Assembly (NCBI RefSeq): GCF_001895045.1
Contig: NZ_BDAM01000001.1
Coordinates: 1 to 64,000 of the forward strand
Direction of reading: 5' to 3'
Source: Rhodococcus coprophilus NBRC 100603
Lineage (GTDB): Bacteria > Actinomycetota > Actinomycetes > Mycobacteriales > Mycobacteriaceae
Length of the DNA: 64,000 nt
Both the position numbers and the translations under genes were made by a program. How positions within the stretch are numbered: the first letter of the stretch is position 1; every line of letters begins with the position of its first letter. This document shows positions 48,449-56,127 of this stretch, piece after piece. A model generated the notes under the pieces. The model searched no databases and was not told where the DNA came from. It saw only the letters and a program-made list of their open reading frames with translations.

Positions 48449-49908
48449 CGCTGTCCCTCGCTGTCCTGGATTCGGGGCGAGAGCTGGGCGACCCGAGAGA
48501 CGAGGTCGTCGATCAGCGACCCGTCGGCCGGGTCGGAGTTGAGGAACAACTCAACCTGCAGTCCGGATACCGGTTCGAGGTAGCAGTCCCGGGTCGTCGC
48601 TAGATTCGCGTGCCCGAGCATCGTTTGCACGAGCACCCACGGGTCGCCGAACAGGTGCCGGAACTCGCGGCGTTCGGCCGCCGTGATCCCCATCCGCCTG
48701 TCATGGGCGTAGATGAGCGCCACCAACATCCGCAGCGCAAACGAGTGCCGAAGCATGTGCGGGTGGCAGCGAATGTCGACCCCGAGTCCGTGGCAGCGAG
48801 CGTTGGCCGTGGAGAACACGGCCTCCCAGGTGCGGTACGGCAGAGGCAGTCCGGCTTCCGACAGCCACAGCATCCACGGCTCGAGACCGTCCGCGCCCTC
48901 GACGAAGAAGTCGAGTCGATCCTTCCAGTCAAGGTTGTCCAGCGGCACAGCGCCTGGCCGGCCGGCACCATCTCGGTAGTGGACGATCCGGCGATTGTCG
49001 ACCCGGTCCACCACCTTCTTCGTGGTGATCGCGGTGTAGCGGCTTTCGCGCTGGGCTCGGTGGACGGCTTCACGGCGGGTCGACTCGCGGTAGTTGTCGA
49101 TCCGTTTCAGGGTGCGGCCCGAGATCCAGAAGTCCCGTCCACGGCCGCCCTTGGCCACCGATTCGCCGACACGACCTCGGGCGTACTGCAGTTCCGAGGT
49201 GAACGACGGTAGCTCGTCGAGCACCAGGGATCCGCCTTCTCGGAGGCGTAATCCACTGGACCACAAGGTTTCTGCGAGTGCGAGGTTTCGGCCGTCGTTG
49301 CGGCCGCGCCACCGCTCGTCTCGCGTACCGTCCGGGAGGTATCCGCCGAGCCCGATGTCGCGCCACCGACTGTATGCCCGTGGAGTCAGCCACTTCACCC
49401 GGGCAGAGCGCACGTTCTTCGGTAGCAACTCCGGACGCAGGCTCGGCGGCCCCGAGGTTTTCCGTTGGTCGACCATCACGACAGGTGATCGGCTCACCGT
49501 GCCTCGGTGCTGCTGCCAGCTGTAGAACTTCGAGATCGCAGCGAGCTCCCGCGAGAACTTGGCCGCACTCACACGCCGGGGATTGCGGTCGTCGCGCCTG
49601 CGCCAGAACTCGAAGTCGACCAGGTCGTCGCGCGTGGCGTCCCGCCAATCGAGCTCTTGAACAGCGAGGAACGACAGGAACACCTTGAGGTCCATCGCGT
49701 ACGAGACCTGGGAGTCGGTGGCCAGGCGCTTGAATGTGTCGGAAGCGAAGAACAGGGAGACGTCGATGTCCGGTTGACCGGTCGGGGGTAGCAGGAACGG
49801 CTGACCCGGACGGATTCCAACGGAAGCTTCTCGTGCATCGAGCGTTGGCGCGTACTCGATCGCCACTGGGGAGGTCAGGCGCCGGCGGCTAGGCCGCGCA
49901 TAGGCCAT
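48445..49908 (-). CDS. Tyrosine recombinase 1 of the element (TnpA-like)
   Basis: About 487 residues. It has all catalytic residues of a tyrosine recombinase: SSGLRLREGGSLVL (Arg I), HPHMLRHSFALRML (His-x-x-Arg), LGHANLATTRDCYLEPV (His and Tyr). About 30 extra residues lie between the second and third boxes. ATG at 49908 is given; an in-frame GTG at 49959 would start 22 bases from the element end. The reading frame of the hsdM 5' half runs past the junction and stops at 49889, overlapping this start, so translation may be coupled to hsdM. Confidence 0.85.
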   Translation of the reverse strand: MAYARPSRRRLTSPVAIEYAPTLDAREASVGIRPGQPFLLPPTGQPDIDVSLFFASDTFKRLATDSQVSYAMDLKVFLSFLAVQELDWRDATRDDLVDFEFWRRRDDRNPRRVSAAKFSRELAAISKFYSWQQHRGTVSRSPVVMVDQRKTSGPPSLRPELLPKNVRSARVKWLTPRAYSRWRDIGLGGYLPDGTRDERWRGRNDGRNLALAETLWSSGLRLREGGSLVLDELPSFTSELQYARGRVGESVAKGGRGRDFWISGRTLKRIDNYRESTRREAVHRAQRESRYTAITTKKVVDRVDNRRIVHYRDGAGRPGAVPLDNLDWKDRLDFFVEGADGLEPWMLWLSEAGLPLPYRTWEAVFSTANARCHGLGVDIRCHPHMLRHSFALRMLVALIYAHDRRMGITAAERREFRHLFGDPWVLVQTMLGHANLATTRDCYLEPVSGLQVELFLNSDPADGSLIDDLVSRVAQLSPRIQDSEGQR

Positions 49909-50827
49909 CCTCCACCCGTGAGTGCCGCCGCGCTGCTCCACAGCAACACACACTGCCACAACACACCGACATTTTACGGAACGGCGGATTGGACATGCAG
50001 AAATCGAACTTCCTGTCCTTGAACGCGTCCTCGGTCAAGGTGTTACCGAAGGCGATGTTGGTCGCGTCATGGCCTTTGGCGAGCAGGTCGGACTTGCAGA
50101 TCGCGTACGACTGCCCGTTGTACTCCTGCCCGTACAGGCTCAGCTTCGCGTCCGGGTTCTGTTCGAGGAGGTGCTCCTCGGCCAGGGCGAGCATGCCGCC
50201 GGTGCCCGCGGTGGGGTCGTAGAGGGTGCGGACGATGCCGGCCTCGGTCAGGTCGGCGTCCTTCTCGGCGAAGAGCAGATCGACCAGCAGCCGGATCGCG
50301 TCCCGCGGGGTGTAGTGGTCACCGGAGGTCTCGTTCGCGGCCTCGTTGAACTTGCGGATGATGTACTCGAACGCATCACCCATATCGGCGTTGGAGACGA
50401 CGTCCGGATGCAGATCGACGGCCTTGAAGGACGTGATGACCTCACGCAGCAGCTCCGCCCTCTCCAGGGCGATGATCTCCTTCTTGAAGTCGAAGTACTC
50501 GAACACGTCGACATCGGGGGAGAACCGGTCGATGTAATCAACCAGGTTGTCTGCCAACCCGTCAGCATCTTCAAGAAGGTTGGCGAAGGAGTAGTTCGAG
50601 GTGTTGTAGAACGGCCGCCCGGTGGCCTTCTTAACCTCAACCTTGAGCCGGTTCGGGTTGTCGTACTTCGCCGCCAGCTCGCGCACCGTGTCTCGGTCGG
50701 GTTCGAGGATGCAGTCGAGTCGGCGCAGGATTGTGAGCGGGAGGATCACGTTGCCGTACTGGTTGGGCCGGTAGGGACCCCGAAGTTGGTCAGCGATCGA
50801 CCAGATGAAGCTACCGAGGGTGCTCAC
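49889..50827 (-). pseudogene. hsdM: hsdM 5' part (split by mobile element)
   Basis: Residues 1-282 of HsdM: the helical N-terminal domain (FIWSIADQLRGPYRPNQYG), SAM motif I LYDPTAGTGGMLALAEE, YGQEYNGQSYAICKSDLL, then FDFCMSNPP. After the Pro-Pro codons the frame enters the element (F-RKMSVCCGS...) and ends 31 residues later. Start GTG at 50827 has AAGGAG seven bases upstream. Joining to 34566 gives a protein of about 581 residues. As it stands, both SAM-binding and NPP residues remain but the HsdS-contacting half is missing. Confidence 0.92.
49982..49987. repeat. Right 6-bp core (CGGCGG) of the element in hsdM
   Basis: Second copy of the core at the other junction, again coding Pro-Pro of the NPP motif on the - strand. 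The adjacent element end reads ACGGAA on the + strand (49976-49981), the inverse of TTCCGT at 34573-34578. Confidence 0.8.
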
Positions 50828-51015
50828 AACGCTCCTTACAAGGCTCTCTCGACGAGGAAGACGGGACGACCAGCGCGGAGAGGCCAGGCACGCTGTCCGA
50901 GCAGGCGGCACATCGTCATCAGCAGTCGACGCGCCGCAGCAACATCATCACCCATCACGAAAACCGTGTGCCATGAGGCCGAGCGAGCGAACACGGCCAC
51001 ACATGTCCAGGAGCT

Positions 51016-52125
51016 CTAGTGCCCGAGGGCTGCTTCTTGGGCTCGCTCGATCACCATGCCGGGGATGAACGCTGTCTCGTTGCTGCGGTCGGGTTCGCGT
51101 TCGATGTTGAGCATCTCGGTAACCGACCGGGGATGACCGCTCATTGCTGCACCCAATGCTTCGAGCAACTCCTGACTGAGTTGAGACAGATTGACCGGTG
51201 AGAGCGGCGGGGCGACTTCGTCGTCGCCCTGCACTGAGCCGACCGCGGTTGCCAAGCCGCGTCCCGCATTCTGGAGCACCGACCCGATCTTGTTCGGGTC
51301 GGTGCCACTGTTCTGCGTGGCCTGGGCCGCCTGTTCCAGTTCGTCCGACACGTCTGCGTTCTCAACGGATTCGGTGAAAGTCGCCGGCGAGTCGGCGTGG
51401 AGAGTGTCTTTGCCGAGATCCACCCCGGCCATGGGGCCAAGGCCATGTTCTTCGTGCGTGCGAGCCGTTCCGCTCCCGAGGACGTCGGTGTCCACCTGGT
51501 CGGACTCGGCGCCGGTGACGTGTTCGCGAGAGAGCTCGGCGAGCCTGTCGAACGGGGGAAGACTCTTGACCGCGACGTAACTGAGCGCAAGAGCTGCCGC
51601 CGCGTCGAACATTCGCCGGTCGTTCACTGCGTCGGCTTGCATATGTTCGACGGTGCGCTGCTGTACCTGGTCAGGGGCATCTGCCCCACTCCGCACGGGG
51701 GTCTCGTTCTGCCGGTACTGCTGTGCTTTGGCGGCCTCGAGTCGGACAGCGTTTTCCTGCGCCAGCTTTTCCCATTTGTGGGCATTGGCCGACTGCGGAC
51801 CGAAATGCCGCGCTGTCGCTGCGGCGGCGAGGATCTGGATGGTGGTCTGCGCGGCCGGTGAGCCGCGGAAGGCACCGAGCACGTCGTGCATCGACTGTGG
51901 TGTCGGCGTGGGCCGGCCTTGACTGCGTTCGGTTTCGACCTTGCCGATGAAGGCCGACACGTCGATCACGTCCTGCGTTGCCTGCGCACCAGCGGACCTG
52001 CGCGGTGCGGGCTGCGCCCACGTCGGAGTAGCTGTGTCCGGTTGGTAGAACAGCACTCCCGGGTGCGCATCGGAGGAGCGGGGCCGGGTGGAGCGGAAGC
52101 GGCGATTTCTGTCGTTGTCAGCCAT
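51016..52125 (-). CDS. Hypothetical protein of the conjugative element
   Basis: A 369-residue protein, soluble, with helical stretches (NAHKWEKLAQENAVRLEAAKAQ) and Gln/Ala/Thr-rich linkers. No catalytic motif is visible. ATG at 52125 with AAGGAA upstream. It lies 44 bases after the relaxase-like fragment and about 190 bases before hsdM, all on the same strand. It is probably a conjugation accessory gene, judged only by neighbours. Confidence 0.65.
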   Translation of the reverse strand: MADNDRNRRFRSTRPRSSDAHPGVLFYQPDTATPTWAQPAPRRSAGAQATQDVIDVSAFIGKVETERSQGRPTPTPQSMHDVLGAFRGSPAAQTTIQILAAAATARHFGPQSANAHKWEKLAQENAVRLEAAKAQQYRQNETPVRSGADAPDQVQQRTVEHMQADAVNDRRMFDAAAALALSYVAVKSLPPFDRLAELSREHVTGAESDQVDTDVLGSGTARTHEEHGLGPMAGVDLGKDTLHADSPATFTESVENADVSDELEQAAQATQNSGTDPNKIGSVLQNAGRGLATAVGSVQGDDEVAPPLSPVNLSQLSQELLEALGAAMSGHPRSVTEMLNIEREPDRSNETAFIPGMVIERAQEAALGH

Positions 52126-52169
52126 TGTCGAAGTTCCTTGTCTCCCTCAGATCGGGCAACATCACTGGT

Positions 52170-53184
52170 TCACAGGTCCGGTTCCGGGCTGCGATCATGG
52201 TGGTTCTCGTCGACGCCGGGCTGGTGGTGTGTCGGCGATGGCGGACCGGACTGCCTGGCCTCCGGATCGGTACGACGACGTGTTCCTCCGTCGCGGCGGG
52301 CAATCTCGGCGTCGAGCTGCGCGAGGGTGTCCTCTTCGGGTCGACTGCTTTCCTCCAGCCGGGTGATGCGGTCGGTGACCCTGCTGATCGCCTGTTCGTC
52401 GGTGGCGCGGGCGCGGTCGTGGCGCGCTGCCGACGCACGATTGAACTGGGCGGTGCGTTCGATGATCGTCCACTCGTTCTCCGCGGAAGCGGCGTCCTCG
52501 GCCGCCGACACGGCCGCAGACGCGCCGGCAAGCTGCTGAGCGGTCGCGGTCCCGGACCGGCGCAACACGTGCAGGTGTGTTCGGGCCTCGCGGACCTTCT
52601 CGATCGTGCGCTGGAGATCTGCGACTTCGGCGGCGCCACTATCGACCGCGGCCACTGCGGAACCGTCACCGCGCAGGCGGGCGAGTTCATCTTTCGCCAG
52701 GGCGAGAAGCATCCGGTTCTCCCCGAGCCGACTCTGAGTGGATCGGCGAGCTGCGGCGAGTTCGGCGGCGGTGTAGCGGGCGTACGGCGACTTCTGCGGG
52801 CGCCGGTGCAGCCGTTCGATGCGCTGTTCCACCGCGTCCTTGGCGCTGCCATACAGATAGGCGAGGGGGTCGGCCTGATCATCCGGTGCGTCGGCGAGCA
52901 CCCTCGACAGCGCGATCTCACGCACGGTCTTCTCCCACAGCGTCACCCGCCGGGGGTCGGTTCCGCGGGTGCCGACCGCGGCCACCCATGCAGCGTCCTC
53001 GGCGATCGCGGCGGTGAGGTAGGAGTCGATGTAGGCGTGCATCTGCTGTTGCTGGGCGCGGACGTAGGTGGCGAGGATCGGGTCGAGGTCGGCGACGTGG
53101 TCCGGCAGGGCGGGCACCTTGTACCCGGCCACCTCGTCGCGGCGGATACGCGGCAGCCCCGACCCGTCGTCGGAGGTCGTCAAG
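52170..53184 (-). pseudogene. C-terminal fragment of a conjugative relaxase-like protein
   Basis: About 338 residues without a proper start. VPALPDHVADLDPILATYVR, ..., VTLWEKTVREIALSRVLAD and PLAYLYGSAKDAVEQRIER resemble the C-terminal region of actinobacterial MobF/TraA relaxases, followed by a coiled coil rich in Ala/Arg/Glu. No relaxase His-triad or helicase motif is present. The frame continues to 53336, but the region beyond about 53185 codes better on the other strand, so the gene appears broken there. The relaxase identity is a moderate-confidence inference. Confidence 0.45.
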
Positions 53185-53370
53185 TTCAGTGAAGCAGCTT
53201 CGCCCGCCGAACTCGCGCCGATTTTGGGTGTGAGCACTAGGGAAGCGAAGAAGATCATCGAGCAGGCTAAGGACAGTGTGTCCTTGGCCGGCATTGCATC
53301 GTCCGCCCCGGCGCCGGCCTCGTCAGCCGACGGCACGCAACCGGTGACCGCAGCGGCCGCGGCATCGTGA
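53185..53370 (+). pseudogene. C-terminal fragment of an unknown + strand gene
   Basis: The frame FSEAASPAELAPILGVSTREA... continues through KKIIEQAKDSVSLAG to an Ala/Pro-rich end and a TGA at 53370. It looks protein-like and stops 13 bases before the HNH pseudogene start on the same strand. Its 5' part is missing; the break with the opposite-strand relaxase fragment lies near 53185. Confidence 0.4.
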
Positions 53371-53383
53371 CGCGTCGCCGGTT

Positions 53384-53949
53384 ATGAGTGACGGCGAACC
53401 GTCGCTCGACATCGGCTTCCTGGTGCCCGACGTCGAGTACGTCGTGGACGAGTCCGGCGGGCAGTCCCGTCGGGTTAGGGTGGTCGATCATTCACTGAGG
53501 CCGTCTCGAGCGAACGTGGCGGCGTTCTGGGCGAAGGTCGTCAAGTAGCCGACGTGTTGGTACTGGGTCGGTGCGATCAGCGCGCCGGACGGATATGGGC
53601 GGTTCAACTTCCAGCGGGAGAATCGGCAACGCACAGTGTTGGCGCACCGGTTTTCCGTGGAGTTGGTGTACGGCCCGCTCGGTCCGAATGTGGTGTGCGA
53701 GCACAAGTGCAACGAGCCGTTGTGTGTTCGGGTACGTAGCGGGCATCTTGTGCAGTCCACCCACAGTGAGAACGTGCGCTACGCAATCGCGATGGGAGGT
53801 TGTCGGGCCACTCGCTGCTCAACGGCCAGGGGCGTTCTCGTCACGAGCGGTCTCTTGCAATCCGTGAGGCATTGCGTAATGGGTACGACGAGGACGCAGT
53901 GTTTCGCGCCAAGACCAACCCCGGCGACTGGCAGGGGACATTGTTCTGA
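53384..53949 (+). pseudogene. HNH endonuclease pseudogene
   Basis: Reading from ATG 53384, the frame has an in-frame TAG at 53546-53548 (after FWAKVVK) and continues as PTCWYWVGAISAPDGYGRFN, AHRFSVELVYGPLG, CEHKCNEPLCVRV and HLVQSTHSENVRYA. This is the pattern of phage-type HNH endonucleases with AP2/NUMOD-like fronts. After YAIAMG the sequence shifts by one base into LSGHSLLNGQGRSRHERSLA and ends GDWQGTLF. One nonsense change and one 1-base loss therefore inactivate it. Confidence 0.75.
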
Positions 53950-54833
53950 TGGCAGTGGGCAGGGCTCGGCCGGAGAAGCGGACCGTGACTTGTCAGGTTG
54001 GGGTCTGACTTGTAACGCTGGACCGTAACAGGGCGATTCAGGCGTATGCCGGATTGACAGCTCCGGCAAGGGAGTCCGTTGCGCCGCCGCAGTCGACAAA
54101 CAAGCAGTCGCATGTCGACGGCTGTCCCGGATGCGCAAGGTACTCGGGCGAGACGGCAGAACATCACTATGGCGCCGTTCCGGTCCGAGATGCAAAAGAG
54201 ACGAGAGCGCTTGCGGCGCCATGGTTGCGACGCCGGGGAACGGCACGCATGGTCGAGGACCAGCGCGGCCTCCCAGGGCGCGCCCAACGGATGGGCGCCC
54301 GTCTCGCCGAGGCGATCCGCCGGCACTGCACTCCGTCGAGCGCGTATTCCTCGCCGCTCTCGATCCGCAGAGCGTGACGGTGCCGAGCAGCAATGCGCCG
54401 ATTGCCGAACCTTCGTTGGATTATTGAAAGATGGGGGCGGGGTGGGGTGGGCAGTGTGCCGAGGGAGCGAACAGCTCATCGAACTTTCCGGGACGGAACT
54501 AGCGGCAGCAATAACGCAAGAGCATCACGGACGACGCCGAGAGGATGCTCGACGACCACCCTCTTCCGGGTCCTGTCAGGGTCAGATCCGTGCCTCGGCG
54601 GCGTATGCGGCATCGCCCCGGTGACCGACCATTCCGGATCGTCGATCTGTGGTGGGCTTGATTTCTGGAAAGCCTGTTAGGGCTGTGTGAGCGCCAGCTC
54701 TTTCCAGCCTAAACAACCAGTGACGCAAATCACATAGGTGTTCTGGGTTGCTTTCGTTGTATAGTCGCGGCGGGAGGATTCCGGTAGCGAAGTTGCAGCC
54801 CGGAACATTTTTATCGAGGGGGTCGCAATCTCT
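53950..54833. other. Non-coding/decayed stretch before the biosynthetic cluster
   Basis: About 880 bases with only short overlapping frames and no recognisable domain. An inverted repeat CTGGAAAG...CTTTCCAG lies at 54665-54707. GAGGGGG at 54816-54822 serves the KAS III start. TATAGT at 54760-54765 could be a -10 box for the cluster, but there is no good -35. The rest looks like degraded DNA. Confidence 0.5.
54665..54707. repeat. Inverted repeat upstream of the cluster
   Basis: CTGGAAAG (54665-54672) and CTTTCCAG (54700-54707) pair perfectly; inside, GCTG and CAGC can also pair. It may be a terminator for upstream remnants or a mobile-element scar. It has no T tract. Confidence 0.4.
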
Positions 54834-55834
54834 GTGTCTGCATCTATTTCGTGCATCAGCGCACATCTTCCAAACCAAATTGAGTCAAATGCTGAGCTAT
54901 CCACTCGAGTGAATACCACCGACGAATGGATCAGGTCGCGCACTGGAATTACTCAGCGTCGTCTGGTGGAGCCTGGAAAATCCACTTCCGACTTGGCGTG
55001 GAAGCATTGACTGAATTCGCGACCGACTACCAAGGTCTCCCGATCGACGCACTAGTTCTCGCGACGACCTCCCCGGATCGTACTTGCCCCGCTACTGCTC
55101 CTGAGATCGCAGCGCGGTCGGGCTTGGGCACAATTGGCGCCTACGATATCAACTCCGCCTGCTCCGGCTACCTGTACGGCCTAGCCACAGCAACCGGCCT
55201 GGTCAGCGCAGGGATCGCCCGCTGCGTCGCGCTCGTCACCAGCGAAACCTTCAGCTACTTCGTCGACCCTCTCGACCGTAATACAGCACCGCTATTCGGC
55301 GATGCCGCCACGGTGACCATAATAGAGCCTACGACCCCCGGTTCCGGCTCGATCGGTCCGTTCGATCTCGGCGCGGATGGCGCCAATCTGAACCTACTCG
55401 AAATCCCTTCGACGGGCTCGCGTGCGCGATCGGAAGCTGGGCGCGGAAATCCTGTGGCCTGGACCAACCGCCAATTTCTGCAGATGAATGGCCGCCAGTT
55501 GTTTATTGAAGCTGTCGAGCGGATGTCCGGCTCATGTCATGCGGTGCTCGAACGCTCCGGTCTGACCATGGATGATGTCGATCGTCTGATAGTGCACCAG
55601 GCCAACGCCAGAATCGCGAATGCGCTTGCCGAGAGCCTTGACATGTCACCCGAAAAGACCCCAGGAAATATCGCCACGGTCGGAAATACGCTCGCATCCT
55701 CTATTCCGCTGTTACTCGCCGAAAGCGCGCGTGAAGGCATTATTGAACCTGGCCATCGACTGCTGGTCACTGCATTCGGCGCGGGGCTTTCCTGGGGTTC
55801 CTGTCTCGTGGATTGGAATCCGCACTGCGCTTGA
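54834..55834 (+). pseudogene. Beta-ketoacyl-ACP synthase III (KAS III) with 1-base frameshift
   Basis: GTG at 54834 opens a frame reading ISCISAHLPNQIESNAELST, TTDEWIRSRTGITQRRL, PGKSTSDLA, the classic FabH N-terminus, then TGA at 55008. The rest continues one frame away from about 54998: VEALTEFATDYQGLP, DINSACSGYLYGLA (active Cys), VHQANARI (His) and GNTLASSIP (Asn). One missing base at about 54996-54998 joins them into a ~334-residue KAS III. It would start chain building from an acyl-CoA. Downstream ATG 54926 would give an N-truncated, probably inactive product. A sequencing error is possible. Confidence 0.82.
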
Positions 55835-55890
55835 TTCAACTTCCGGGATTCAACCGAATTTCCGGCCCACACAAAAGCAAGGGTTAGCAC

Positions 55891-56127
55891 ATGAGTGCCA
55901 CTGAGATCATCAAGGAAATCCTCACCCAGAAATTCGAGGTGGATAGCTCCGATATCACTGATGAAGCAACGTTTGAGACCATGGACCTCGATTCGCTCTC
56001 GCAGGTGGAATTCGGTACTGCCCTTCGTAAGCGCCTAGGTATCGACCTCCCCGACGCCGAACTGCAGGAGGTAGAGACCCTGAGCGATGTGTACGCACTG
56101 GTCGAGAAAAAACTCCCGGTACGATGA
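55891..56127 (+). CDS. Acyl carrier protein
   Basis: A 78-residue ACP. The phosphopantetheine Ser is in MDLDSLSQVEFGTALRKRLG (DSL at about residues 33-35), flanked by the usual acidic helices. It has a stop/start overlap with the KAS II gene (ATGA). It would carry the growing chain for the two ketosynthases. It is a dedicated ACP rather than the housekeeping one, judged by context. Confidence 0.92.
   Translation: MSATEIIKEILTQKFEVDSSDITDEATFETMDLDSLSQVEFGTALRKRLGIDLPDAELQEVETLSDVYALVEKKLPVR

Larger units (their letters stand above)
34573..49981. mobile_element. 15.4-kb Tn554-like element carrying a restriction operon, inserted in hsdM
   Basis: Boundaries come from rejoining hsdM: removing 34573-49981 plus one core copy gives ...SNPP-YGVDW... 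in frame. The ends are imperfect inverted repeats: TTCCGTGCATTGT reading in from the left and TTCCGTAAAATGT from the right, each followed within 6 bases by GTGTTGT. The contents, all on the - strand, are three tyrosine recombinases, a coiled-coil protein, an HTH protein, an SNF2 helicase, a DUF4391 protein, Mod and Res. The tail-to-head overlap of the recombinase genes is as in tnpABC operons. The family assignment is inference from gene content. Confidence 0.88.
24100..53190. mobile_element. Fragment of a conjugative element with nested defence cargo
   Basis: Coupling protein and DUF4913 gene point inward on the left, and the hypothetical and relaxase-like fragments point inward on the right, with SIR2 and restriction genes between. 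Both edges are cut inside genes. No integrase for this larger unit, no attachment repeats and no replication gene are seen. The limits are approximate. Confidence 0.55.

Noticed and set aside
44101-49981. Integrative phage or prophage
   Set aside because: No capsid, terminase, tail or lysis genes are present; the three recombinases and coiled-coil protein match transposon-like elements instead.
53185-53336. N-terminal end of the relaxase-like gene on the - strand
   Set aside because: The opposite strand gives a more protein-like sequence that leads directly to a stop just before the HNH gene, so the - strand frame here is probably chance.
53841-54624. Short genes in the 53.9-54.6 kb gap
   Set aside because: Several frames are open on both strands, but all show GC-driven Arg/Ser/Pro composition without domains or ribosome sites.
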